Positions 1-6,380 of a stretch of 11,965 nucleotides of DNA are shown here, one piece after another. The position numbers and the translations under genes are program-made. Location: contig CAMLFP010000153.1 in NCBI GenBank assembly GCA_946479335.1, positions 1 through 11,965 on the forward strand, in the 5' to 3' direction. Positions within the stretch are counted from its first letter, which is position 1. Each line of letters begins with the position of its first letter. Origin of the DNA: an uncultured Archangium sp. (GTDB taxonomy: Bacteria > Myxococcota > Myxococcia > Myxococcales > Myxococcaceae). The notes beneath the pieces are model-generated. The model did no database searches. It had not been told where the DNA came from and worked only from the letters and a program-made list of their open reading frames with translations.

Positions 1-5
1 GCGCA

Positions 6-665
6 TCAGTACTTCACCCAGACTTCGTCGTTGGCCGCGAGTGACGAGAGCGCGGTCACGCCCTTCGTCGCCGCAATCTGCGCGGTGGTGTTCGCGTTCG
101 GGCTCCAGGCCGCGGTGCCCTTCCACACGATGGCCGCGTCACCGAAGTACATGCTCAGGTCGCTCACCGCCGCGGGCACGGTGTACTTGTTCCACCCCGG
201 CTGACGCGCGGGCAGCACGAGCACCTCGGGCGCTTCCTGCTCGGTGCCGTCCCAGTTCACCGTCGTCTCCGTGCCATCAGCCGCACGGCACGTCTGGTGC
301 GCGACGAAGTGCAGCATCGAGAACGGCGCGTTCGGTACCTTGATGCGGATGTTCAGGTTGTAGAAGTTGTCGTCCGCCGCGATGACCTGGCTCACGTCCT
401 TCTGCCAGGTCACCGACGTCACCAACCCCGTGCCGGAGTCCTTCTGCACCGAGGCGATGCCGAGGTTCCCGTTCGCGGCGCGCACCGTGGTGATCTCCGC
501 GGGGATGTCGAGCACCACCTTCATGGTGTCGGCGCCGGAGCAGCCGTGGCCCACCTCGAAGGAGAGCTCCTGCGTCGTGCCCGCGAACGCCGGCCCCTCC
601 GCGTGAACGTGCGCCCAGGCGGCGCTGCCGAACATCAGAACCAGGCTCGACATCAGTCGTTTCAT
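6..665 (-). CDS. YcnI/DUF1775 family exported copper-binding-type protein
   Basis: 219 aa with an N-terminal signal peptide (residues 1-18, ending AAWA), so the mature protein would begin His-Val-His. The DUF1775 fold follows: the family's GHGC motif at residues 39-42, a KVVLDIP strand, an internal VTWQKD segment, and the family-typical C-terminal region with PGWNKYTVP, FGDAAIVWKG and a final EVWVKY. In Bacillus YcnI the exposed N-terminal histidine, together with Glu and Trp, binds Cu(II). The His-after-cleavage arrangement is kept here, but I cannot confirm the other ligands. The frame is open upstream to 734, but the start at 665 (MKRLMSS) puts a short basic n-region before the hydrophobic core and keeps the divergent promoter region free. 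No strong Shine-Dalgarno is visible. The gene diverges from a haem c lipoprotein. A periplasmic copper-chaperone-like role is inferred from the family. Confidence 0.85.
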   Translation of the reverse strand: MKRLMSSLVLMFGSAAWAHVHAEGPAFAGTTQELSFEVGHGCSGADTMKVVLDIPAEITTVRAANGNLGIASVQKDSGTGLVTSVTWQKDVSQVIAADDNFYNLNIRIKVPNAPFSMLHFVAHQTCRAADGTETTVNWDGTEQEAPEVLVLPARQPGWNKYTVPAAVSDLSMYFGDAAIVWKGTAAWSPNANTTAQIAATKGVTALSSLAANDEVWVKY

Positions 666-685
666 GCGAGCCCATGTAGACCGCC

Positions 686-698
686 CGCGCGCGCGCGC
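686..698. repeat. alternating CG run, 13 nt
   Basis: An uninterrupted alternating C/G stretch, (CG)6C, lies in the gap between the two divergent genes. Alternating purine-pyrimidine GC tracts can adopt Z-DNA under negative supercoiling, which divergent transcription would produce. In a genome this GC-rich it may also be simple slippage. Confidence 0.5.
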
Positions 699-700
699 CG

Positions 701-719
701 ATGCGACACAATGTCGCAT
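701..719. promoter_or_regulatory. 19-bp dyad, candidate divergent operator
   Basis: Perfect inverted repeat ATGCGACA-CAA-TGTCGCAT (8-bp arms, 3-bp spacer) between the YcnI-type gene and the haem lipoprotein gene. It lies 36-54 bp upstream of the YcnI start and 23-41 bp upstream of the preferred lipoprotein start, so it could control both directions. The binding protein is unknown. The ACA-N3-TGT core loosely recalls the TACA/TGTA dyads of CopY/BlaI-type regulators, but that comparison is only suggestive. Confidence 0.5.
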
Positions 720-744
720 GCGCCTCACGCGCATCGGTGCGATG
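718..744. promoter_or_regulatory. adjoining inverted repeats near the lipoprotein start
   Basis: Two further perfect dyads follow the 19-bp one: ATGCGC-CTCAC-GCGCAT (718-734) and CATCG-GTG-CGATG (732-744). In addition CGATGCG at 699-705 is the inverse of CGCATCG at 730-736, so the whole 699-744 stretch could fold in alternative hairpins. The last dyad covers the preferred ATG at 742, so in mRNA it could affect translation initiation. No function is known. Confidence 0.35.
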
Positions 745-1092
745 ACTCAGCGCATGTCGAAGTGGAGCCTCACGCTGCTGCTGCTCGCCGGGTGCCCACC
801 GGAGCCACCGGCCACCACCACCTGCGAGGTGAAGGCCGTCTCCGAGTGCCCGACGCCCGCGCCGACGTACGCGGAGGTGCAGCCGCTCTTCGACACGCAC
901 TGCAACGTCTGCCACGGCACCAACGGCACCGAGTGGCCGCTCGAGAACTACGACGACATCTCCGCGTGGCAGATCGACATCCGCGGCCAGCTGCTCGACT
1001 GCTCGATGCCGCCCGCCGACGCCGGCACCGGCATGACGCTCGCGGAGAAGCAGCAGCTCCTCACGTGGATCCGCTGCGGGCTCCCGAAGTAG
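742..1092 (+). CDS. small c-type cytochrome-like lipoprotein
   Basis: 116 aa from the ATG at 742. The signal is MTQRMSKWSLTLLLLAGC, with a lipobox (LLAG-C) that makes Cys18 the lipidated residue. A Pro/Thr-rich spacer follows, then a monohaem cytochrome c domain: YAEVQPLFDTHCNVCHG carries the CxxCH haem motif, and SMPPADAG supplies a plausible distal Met ligand in the usual MPP context. It ends with the domain's last helix (LAEKQQLLTWIRCGLPK). Four extra cysteines outside CxxCH could form disulfides. In-frame ATGs at 664, 718, 742 and 754 are all possible and none has a good Shine-Dalgarno. 742 gives the most typical lipoprotein signal length; 754 would leave only 13 residues before the Cys. 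A periplasmic electron carrier anchored to a membrane is inferred. The partner enzyme is not visible. Confidence 0.8.
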   Translation: MTQRMSKWSLTLLLLAGCPPEPPATTTCEVKAVSECPTPAPTYAEVQPLFDTHCNVCHGTNGTEWPLENYDDISAWQIDIRGQLLDCSMPPADAGTGMTLAEKQQLLTWIRCGLPK

Positions 1093-1536
1093 TCACGCGA
1101 GCGGCACGCGCGCGATGTAGCGCTCGAGTTCGTCGATGATGAGCGCCTTCTCGCTGACGACGTCCTTCACCAGGTCGCCGATGGAGATGATGCCCAGCAC
1201 CTCGCTCCCCGACAGCACCGGGAGGTGCCGCGTGCGGAAGTGCGTCATCAACGACATGCACTCCTCGGTGGTGAGCTCGTCGGAGACCATGCGCACGTTG
1301 CGCGTCATGATGTCGCGCACCGCGGCGCTCTCGGGGTGCCGGCCCGCGCACGCGATGCCGCGCACGTAGTCACGCTCCGAGAGCAGGCCGACGAGCTGAC
1401 CGTTCTCCATCACCAGCAGCGCGCCGACGTTCCACTCGGCCATCAGGCGCGCGGCGTCGGTGACGGTGGCCGACGGCTCGGTGGTCACCAGGTGCTGCAA
1501 CGACTTCTCTGCAATCACATCGCGGACACGCTTCAT
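1093..1536 (-). CDS. CBS-domain pair protein
   Basis: 147 aa made almost entirely of two CBS domains, at about residues 10-62 and 76-128. Each ends in the characteristic strand-turn-helix with the nucleotide-contacting S-x-x-D pattern: GLLSERDYVR (SERD at 53-56) and GIISIGDLVKD (SIGD at 118-121). A short helical tail, SEKALIIDELERYIARV, follows. CBS pairs bind adenosyl compounds such as AMP, ATP, SAM or NAD(H) and usually act as energy or ligand sensors. The ligand here is unknown. The start at 1536 is fixed by AAAGGAG (1543-1549), 6 nt upstream. The gene lies 35 bp after eutB on the same strand and could be its operon partner. Its stop directly abuts the stop of the convergent cytochrome gene. 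Confidence 0.9.
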   Translation of the reverse strand: MKRVRDVIAEKSLQHLVTTEPSATVTDAARLMAEWNVGALLVMENGQLVGLLSERDYVRGIACAGRHPESAAVRDIMTRNVRMVSDELTTEECMSLMTHFRTRHLPVLSGSEVLGIISIGDLVKDVVSEKALIIDELERYIARVPLA

Positions 1537-1571
1537 GGGCGGCTCCTTTCGAGTGCGCGCCCACGGTGCTC

Positions 1572-2945
1572 CTAGCGGAAGTTTTCGTCAAACACGCTGG
1601 CGTCGCCGGCGCGCTCGGTGAGCCTCCCGTTGCGCCACAGGCCCATCTTCTCGAGCCACTCTTCGAATTCCGGCGCGGGGCGCTGCCCGAAAATCTCCCG
1701 GAGCGCCGCGTTGTTGTGAAACGAAGTCGTCTGGTAGTTGAGCATCACGTCATCGCCCATGGGGATGCCCATCAGGTAGTTGACGCCCGCGAGCGTGAGC
1801 AGCATCTCGAGGTTCTCCTGATCATTCTGATCAGCGATCGCGTGGTTCGTGTAGCAGGCGTCGCAGCCCATCGAGATGCCGCTCAGCTTGCCCATGAAGT
1901 GATCTTCGAGGCCGGCGCGGGTGATCTCCTTCGCGTCGCGCAGGTACTCGGGCCCGATGAAGCCGACGACTGAGTTGACGAGGAACGGTTTGTATTTGCG
2001 CGCCAGCCCGTACGCGCGCGCCTCCATCGTCACTTGATCAGTGTCGTGGTGCGCGTTGGCCGAGAGCGCGGTGCCCTGCCCGGTCTCGAAGTACATGACG
2101 TTCGGGCCCTGCGCGGTGCCTTCGCGGCGCGCGAGATCGTACGCCTCGTCGAGCAGGCTCACCGAGATGCCGAAGTTCTGGTTCGCGCCCTGGCTCCCGG
2201 CGATCGACTGGAACATCAGGTCCAACGGAGCGCCGCGCCGCACCGCTGCCATCTGGATCGTCAGGTGCGAGAGCACACAGTTCTGCGTCGGCACGCGGTA
2301 GCGCCGCATCAGGTCTTTCACCGCAGAGAGGATGTCGATGGTGCCCTGGATGTCGCCTGTCGACGGGTTGACACCGATGACCGCGTCGCCGTTGCCGTAG
2401 CTGAGCCCGTCTTTCACCGCGGCCAGCACACCCTCGACTTCGTCGGTCGGGTGGTTCGGTTGCAGCCGCGACGAGATGCGGCCCTTGAGGCCCAGCGTGT
2501 TGTTGCAGCGGACCACCACGCGCATCTTCCGGCCGGCGGTGACGAGGTCCATGTTCGACATCAACTTGGCGACCGCGGCCACCATCTCCGGCGTGAGCCC
2601 CGGCGAGACGCCCGCGATGTCTTCGCCGCTGGTGCGGTCATCGAGCAGCCACTCGCGCAGCCGCGACACCGTCCACGACTTCACGCGGTTGAAGGCGTTC
2701 TGGTTCAGCCCGTCGACGACGACGCGCGTGACCTCGTCTTCCTCGTAGCCAACCGATGGCGCGTTGTAGAGCTGCTCCAGCGTGACGTCGGCGAGCACCT
2801 GCTTCGCCGCCGCCATCTCGCGCATCGAGCGCGCCGCGAGGCCCGCCTGGATGTCACCGGAGCGCACTTCGTTCGCGCGGCACAGGACCTCCTTGAGCGA
2901 AGAGAAGGTGAAGTGCTCGCCGTGAACTTTCGATGAGAAGGCCAC
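1572..2945 (-). CDS. eutB: ethanolamine ammonia-lyase large (alpha) subunit
   Basis: 457 aa, close to the ~453 aa of E. coli EutB. With EutC it makes adenosylcobalamin-dependent ethanolamine ammonia-lyase (EC 4.3.1.7), which converts ethanolamine to acetaldehyde and ammonia. Signature segments match the family: ANEVRSGDIQAGLAA, SRLQPNH, GDAVIGVNP, YFETGQGTALSA, NSVVGFIGPEYL, GLEDHFMGKLSGISMGCD and MLNYQTTSFH. The residues that hold substrate in E. coli fall at the same positions here: Arg160, Gln162, Asn193, Phe258, Glu287 and Asp362, so the active site looks intact. The start is GTG at 2945; an in-frame stop just upstream (2955-2957) leaves no earlier option, and the N-terminus aligns in length with E. 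coli. The Shine-Dalgarno is weak. No eutC, reactivase, permease or shell gene is adjacent; the next gene downstream is a CBS protein. Confidence 0.95.
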   Translation of the reverse strand: MAFSSKVHGEHFTFSSLKEVLCRANEVRSGDIQAGLAARSMREMAAAKQVLADVTLEQLYNAPSVGYEEDEVTRVVVDGLNQNAFNRVKSWTVSRLREWLLDDRTSGEDIAGVSPGLTPEMVAAVAKLMSNMDLVTAGRKMRVVVRCNNTLGLKGRISSRLQPNHPTDEVEGVLAAVKDGLSYGNGDAVIGVNPSTGDIQGTIDILSAVKDLMRRYRVPTQNCVLSHLTIQMAAVRRGAPLDLMFQSIAGSQGANQNFGISVSLLDEAYDLARREGTAQGPNVMYFETGQGTALSANAHHDTDQVTMEARAYGLARKYKPFLVNSVVGFIGPEYLRDAKEITRAGLEDHFMGKLSGISMGCDACYTNHAIADQNDQENLEMLLTLAGVNYLMGIPMGDDVMLNYQTTSFHNNAALREIFGQRPAPEFEEWLEKMGLWRNGRLTERAGDASVFDENFR

Positions 2946-2958
2946 GCCTGCTTTCTAG

Positions 2959-3504
2959 ACCGCTCGGGGCGAGACACCAGCGCCGCATGAGCTGCCGCGG
3001 CAGGCCACGCTCAAGGGCGGGCTCATCGCGCTGAAGATCGGCGGCGACCCGCGCGAGCTATGGGAGTCGGTCTACGAGATGCTCGACAACCTGCGGGGCG
3101 ACCCGTTGTCGCGCGCATTTCTCGTGGAGTACCTTCTGGAGACGACCAGCGTCGGCGAAGTCAGAGCGGCGCTGCTCGACGTGCTGGAGCTGTACAAGTT
3201 CGAGAGGGAGCCGGAGATGAAGAGCGCCCGCGACGAAATCAACGAGTGGATCGCCGACGCCGCGAAGGTCGCCGCACGAAAGGCCGCGCGAAAGGCAGCT
3301 CGGACCGCCGCAAAGGCGGCCGCCCGGAACAGCGCCGAGACCGTCACGCGCCAGAAGCTGCGCCGCGTGTTGGACACGCGCTTCAAGACGCTCCCCGCCG
3401 ACGTCGACGAACGCCTCGCGCGCGCCGACCTCGCGCTCCTCGACAAGTGGTTCGACGCAGCGCTCACTGCCCGCTCGGCCCGGGCCGTGTTCGCGGCATC
3501 GTGA
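2959..3504 (+). pseudogene. 5'-truncated Rpn-family transposase/nuclease remnant
   Basis: An open frame runs from the TAG at 2956-2958 to the TGA at 3502-3504. Homology-like sequence begins before any start codon: ELPRQATLKGGLIALKI and DPRELWESVYEMLDNL resemble the middle part of Rpn-type (PD-(D/E)XK, recombination-promoting nuclease/putative transposase) proteins. The C-terminus, from LRRVLDTRFKTLPADVDERL to the end, resembles their usual tail. Between them is a Lys/Arg/Ala-rich stretch of repeated (A)ARKA units, where these proteins normally carry a low-complexity charged helix. The catalytic N-terminal half is absent, because the preceding DNA belongs to eutB on the other strand. The first ATG is 3079 (141 aa). 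A short expressed protein cannot be excluded, but a degraded mobile-element relic fits better. The family assignment comes from pattern memory and is moderately sure. Confidence 0.6.
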
Positions 3505-3518
3505 CGGTGGCGCCACCG
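3505..3518. promoter_or_regulatory. 14-bp perfect palindrome upstream of the mutase gene
   Basis: CGGTGGCGCCACCG directly follows the stop codon of the Rpn remnant and lies 25 bp before the mutase ATG. It has no loop and no following T-run, so it is not an intrinsic terminator. It could be an operator, or chance in GC-rich DNA. Confidence 0.3.
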
Positions 3519-3543
3519 GGAGCGCGGTGGAATAAGCGGGCGC

Positions 3544-4914
3544 ATGAACCCGCAGATCTTCCGTGAGTACGATGTCCGTGGCCTCGTCGACAAAGACCTG
3601 ACCGACTCCGTGGTCGAGAACCTCGGCCGCGGGCTGGCCACGATGGTGAAGCGCGACGGCGGCGCGACCCTCGTCGTCGGCCGTGACGCGCGCCTGTCGG
3701 GCGAGCGCTTCCGCGACGCCTTCATCAAGGGCGCCATCTCCACCGGTATCCACGTCATCGACGTCGGCGTCGTGCCCACGCCCGTCGTGTACTTCGCGGC
3801 GAACACGCTGCCCGTCGAAGGCCTCGCGGTCATCACCGGCTCGCACAACCCGCCCGAGTACAACGGCTTCAAGATGGGCGTCGGCAAGACGACCTTCTAC
3901 GGCGAGACGATCCAGGCGCTGCGCAAGCTCATCGAGGCCGGCGACTTCGAGAAGTCAGATCGCCTCGGCACCGTCTCGCAGTTCGACGCCATCACGCCGT
4001 ACCTGCACTTCTGCCTCTCCACCGTGAAGCGCGGGCCGAAGAAGCTGAAGGTGGTGTTGGACGCGGGCAACGGCGTGGGCGGCATCGTCGCGCAGCCGCT
4101 GCTGGAGAAGCTCGGCTACGACGTGGTGCCGCTCTTCTGCGAGCCCGACGGCCGCTTCCCCAACCACCACGCCGACCCGACCATCGCCAAGAACCTCGAG
4201 CTGTGCATCGCCAAGGTGAAGGAGACGAAGGCCGACCTCGGCATCGCCTTCGACGGCGACGCTGACCGCATCGGCGTGGTCGACGCGCACGGCGACATCC
4301 TCTGGGGCGACAAGCTGATGATTCTGTTGTCGCGCGCGGTGCTCAAGGACGTGCCCGGCGCGGCCATCGTGGGCGAGGTGAAGTGCAGCTTCACGATGTA
4401 CGACGACATCGCTCGCCATGGCGGCAAGCCCATCATGTGGAAGGCGGGCCACTCGCTCATCAAGGCGAAGATGAAGGAGACGCACGCCGCGCTGGCCGGC
4501 GAGATGTCGGGCCACATCTTCTACAAGCACCGCTTCTTCGGCTTCGACGACGCGCCGTACACCGCCGCGCGCCTGCTGGAGATTCTGTCGAACGAGAAGC
4601 AGACGCTCGCCGAGCTGTTGGCCGACGTGCCGGTGACATACAGCTCGCCCGAGCTGCGCTTCGACACGGTGGAGGAGAAGAAGTTCGCGCTCGTCACCCG
4701 CTGCACCGAGAAGTTGAAGGCGAAGGGCCTCGAGCTCATCACCGTCGACGGCGTGCGCGCGGTGTGGCCTGACGGCTGGGGGCTCATCCGCGCGTCGAAC
4801 ACCACGCCGATTCTGGTGGTGCGCTACGAGGCGAAGACGAAGGAGCGCTTGAAGGAGATCCAGACGCTCATCGACGGCACCATCCACGAAGCGAAGGCGG
4901 AGCTCGGAGGGTGA
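3544..4914 (+). CDS. phosphomannomutase/phosphoglucomutase
   Basis: 456 aa, the normal length for the alpha-D-phosphohexomutase family (AlgC/ManB type), which interconverts hexose 6-phosphate and hexose 1-phosphate through a phosphoserine. All four active-site loops are present: TGSHNPPEYNGFK with catalytic Ser100, DGDADR (237-242) for Mg2+, GEMSGH (319-324) for sugar recognition, and RASNTTP (416-422) for phosphate binding. The N-terminal IFREYDVRG is also typical of the bifunctional mannose/glucose branch, but substrate preference cannot be read from sequence with certainty. The start ATG at 3544 has only a weak upstream GGTGG. The TGA overlaps the GTG start of the next gene by 4 bp, so the three genes up to 6319 are probably one transcript. 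The likely role is supply of GDP-mannose or UDP-glucose precursors for polysaccharide and envelope sugars. Confidence 0.94.
   Translation: MNPQIFREYDVRGLVDKDLTDSVVENLGRGLATMVKRDGGATLVVGRDARLSGERFRDAFIKGAISTGIHVIDVGVVPTPVVYFAANTLPVEGLAVITGSHNPPEYNGFKMGVGKTTFYGETIQALRKLIEAGDFEKSDRLGTVSQFDAITPYLHFCLSTVKRGPKKLKVVLDAGNGVGGIVAQPLLEKLGYDVVPLFCEPDGRFPNHHADPTIAKNLELCIAKVKETKADLGIAFDGDADRIGVVDAHGDILWGDKLMILLSRAVLKDVPGAAIVGEVKCSFTMYDDIARHGGKPIMWKAGHSLIKAKMKETHAALAGEMSGHIFYKHRFFGFDDAPYTAARLLEILSNEKQTLAELLADVPVTYSSPELRFDTVEEKKFALVTRCTEKLKAKGLELITVDGVRAVWPDGWGLIRASNTTPILVVRYEAKTKERLKEIQTLIDGTIHEAKAELGG
4899..4902 (+). promoter_or_regulatory. Shine-Dalgarno GGAG for the GTG start of the FMN reductase
   Basis: GGAG lies 8 nt before the GTG at 4911, inside the last codons of the mutase gene. 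A second GGAGG touches the GTG directly and is too close to serve. Together with the need for the first beta strand (KVFAMSGS), this favours the GTG over the ATG at 4926. Confidence 0.55.
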
Positions 4915-5453
4915 AGGTCTTCGCGATGTCGGGGAGCCTGCGGACGGGCTCCTGGAACACGAAGCTGTTGAACCTCGCGGTGCCGTTGCTGCGAGCGAAG
5001 CACGTGGAGGTCGACGTGTTCGACTTCCGCGCGGCGCAGGTGCCCATCTACGACCCCGACACGAGCGACACGAACTACCCGCCGCAGGTGGCCGACGCGA
5101 AGGAGCGCATCCGCTCCGCCGACGGGTTCTTCCTCGTCTCGCCCGAGTACAACAACGGCATCCCCGGGGGCCTGAAGAACTTCATCGACTTCATCTCGCG
5201 GCCTCCGAAGGAGCAGCCGTGGCGAGGGAAGATCGTGGCCCACCTCGGCGCGACGCCCGGCGGCTTCGGCACGCTCTATTCGCAGGCGCAGATCCGGCAG
5301 ATCTTCAACTCGCTGAGCGCGTGGAGCATGCCGGGGCACTTCGTCGTCTCGTCGGCGCCGGCCGCGTTCGACGACGCAGGCCAGCTGCGCGACCCGGCGC
5401 GCGCGGCGGAGCTCGACAAGTTCATCACCCGCTTCGTGGAGGCGCTCTCATGA
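4911..5453 (+). CDS. NADPH-dependent FMN reductase (ChrR/YieF-like flavoprotein)
   Basis: 180 aa, matching the flavodoxin-like NADPH-dependent FMN reductase family, which transfers electrons from NAD(P)H via bound FMN to quinones, chromate or other acceptors. The phosphate-binding loop is GSLRTGSWNTKLL near the N-terminus, and the second FMN-contacting loop is SPEYNNGIPGGLKNFIDF, the family hallmark. The protein ends with a typical C-terminal helix. The start is GTG in a GTGA overlap with the mutase stop, and its own stop overlaps the ROK kinase start in ATGA, so it is translationally coupled on both sides. Its tie to sugar metabolism is not obvious: a quinone-reducing antioxidant role is the family norm, and its position may only reflect shared regulation. 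The physiological acceptor is unknown. Confidence 0.9.
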   Translation: MKVFAMSGSLRTGSWNTKLLNLAVPLLRAKHVEVDVFDFRAAQVPIYDPDTSDTNYPPQVADAKERIRSADGFFLVSPEYNNGIPGGLKNFIDFISRPPKEQPWRGKIVAHLGATPGGFGTLYSQAQIRQIFNSLSAWSMPGHFVVSSAPAAFDDAGQLRDPARAAELDKFITRFVEALS

Positions 5454-6319
5454 CGCTCGCGCTCGGGCTCGACCTCGGCGGCACCACCGCGCGCGCGGCG
5501 GTCGTCGAACGCGAGACCGGCCGCGTCGTCGAGAGCCAGAAGCACACGTGGGCTGACCGCACGCCCGAGGCCGTCGTCGAGGGCACCACCGCGCTCATCG
5601 CGAAGCTGCCCAAGACCGACGGGCCGGTGGGCATCGGCGTCGCGGCGATGCTGCGTGGAGGCGTGGTGGTCAACGCGCCGAACCTCGGCTGGCGCGACGT
5701 CGACTTCGGTGGGCAGCTCTCGAAGGCGCTGGGCCGCGAGGTGAGGTTGATGAACGACCTCTCCGCCGCGGCGTGGGGTGAGTTCAAGGCCGGCGCGGCG
5801 CGCGGCGTGCGCGACAGCTTCACCGTCTTCGTCGGAACCGGCGTGGGCAGCGCCATCATCGCCGACGGCGCGCTGGTGAGCGGCGCCACGCAGGTCGCCG
5901 CCGAGTTCGGGCACATCAAGCTCACCGCAGAAGGCGGCCGCCGCTGCGGCTGCGGGCAAGACGGCTGCCTCGAGGCCTACGCCGGCGGCGCGAAGCTGGG
6001 CGAGTGGATGAAGGAGGAGGGCCTCACCGGCACCGCGGGCGACCTCGAGGGGCTGGCGCTCAACGGGAACTCCACGGCCGGCAGGCTCTACGACTTCGTC
6101 TCGACGCAGCTCGCGTTGGCCATCGCCAACCAGGTGACGGTGCTCAACCCCGCGGTGCTGGTGCTGGGCGGCGGCGTGCTCTCGCGCAGCCCGCGCCTGG
6201 TGCAGCACATCCGCGACACCATCCTCCGGCGGTCCACCGTCGTCTCCAGCGCGGTGCGCGTGGAGCTGGCGCAGCTGGGCGACGACTCGGGCCTCGTCGG
6301 CGCGGCGCTCGCCACCTGA
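5450..6319 (+). CDS. ROK-family sugar kinase (glucokinase-like)
   Basis: 289 aa, within the usual size for ROK kinases without an HTH domain. Features in order: the ATP-binding GLDLGGTTARAAVV near the N-terminus, the catalytic region MNDLSAAAWGE with Asp103 as likely base, the second phosphate motif VFVGTGVGSAII, and the zinc motif formed by His155 (EFGHIKL) and Cys166/168/173 in CGCGQDGCLEAY. The C-terminal segment includes NPAVLVLGGGVL. It would phosphorylate a hexose, glucose being the commonest substrate, but substrates vary within ROK and cannot be assigned here. The ATG at 5450 overlaps the previous stop (ATGA) and has GGAGG at 5438-5442, 7 nt upstream. A continuous frame reaches further upstream, but only as a shadow of the reductase gene. 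Product and substrate logic links it to the mutase at the head of the operon. Confidence 0.92.
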   Translation: MTLALGLDLGGTTARAAVVERETGRVVESQKHTWADRTPEAVVEGTTALIAKLPKTDGPVGIGVAAMLRGGVVVNAPNLGWRDVDFGGQLSKALGREVRLMNDLSAAAWGEFKAGAARGVRDSFTVFVGTGVGSAIIADGALVSGATQVAAEFGHIKLTAEGGRRCGCGQDGCLEAYAGGAKLGEWMKEEGLTGTAGDLEGLALNGNSTAGRLYDFVSTQLALAIANQVTVLNPAVLVLGGGVLSRSPRLVQHIRDTILRRSTVVSSAVRVELAQLGDDSGLVGAALAT

Positions 6320-6329
6320 GCCCCGGCTG

Positions 6330-6345
6330 TTAAGTGATGACTTGA
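6330..6345. promoter_or_regulatory. operator-like dyad 1, TTAAG-N6-CTTGA
   Basis: TTAAG-TGATGA-CTTGA, extended by CTG/CAG flanks to 8-bp arms with one mismatch (CTGTTAAG ... CTTGACAG, 6327-6348). The right arm overlaps the -35 hexamer of the antiporter promoter. The same architecture recurs 35 bp downstream. The binding protein is unknown; the HTH regulator encoded in this operon is one candidate. Confidence 0.55.
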
Positions 6346-6369
6346 CAGTGACGGCCCGGGGTCTTTAAG
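6342..6369 (+). promoter_or_regulatory. sigma70-like promoter of the antiporter operon
   Basis: A consensus -35 TTGACA (6342-6347), a 16-bp spacer and a TTTAAG -10 (6364-6369, 4 of 6 matches to TATAAT). It lies in the 142-bp gap after the ROK kinase and would give a leader of about 85 nt before the ATG at 6462. Both hexamers are overlapped by arms of the two TTAAG-N6-CTTRA dyads, which suits control by a repressor. Confidence 0.5.
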
Positions 6370-6380
6370 CAGGCGCTTAA
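6365..6380. promoter_or_regulatory. operator-like dyad 2, TTAAG-N6-CTTAA
   Basis: TTAAG-CAGGCG-CTTAA, a perfect 6-bp-arm dyad (TTAAGC/GCTTAA) overlapping the -10 region and the probable transcription start. CTTAACAG at 6376-6383 is the exact inverse of CTGTTAAG at 6327-6334 in dyad 1. The two dyad centres are 35 bp apart, between three and four helical turns. Confidence 0.55.

Noticed and set aside
3250..3345. Short direct repeats in the Rpn remnant, considered as a tandem-repeat element
   Set aside because: They are explained by the Ala/Lys/Arg-rich coding stretch of the remnant and are not regular enough for a separate repeat or CRISPR array.
3058..3887. Two minus-strand frames opposite the Rpn remnant and the mutase start
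   Set aside because: No recognisable motif, biased composition, and overlap with the well-supported mutase N-terminus.
5219..5449. Long plus-strand frame extending the ROK kinase upstream
   Set aside because: Arg/Gly-rich shadow of the FMN reductase gene. The ATG at 5450 has a good Shine-Dalgarno and begins exactly at the ATP-binding strand.
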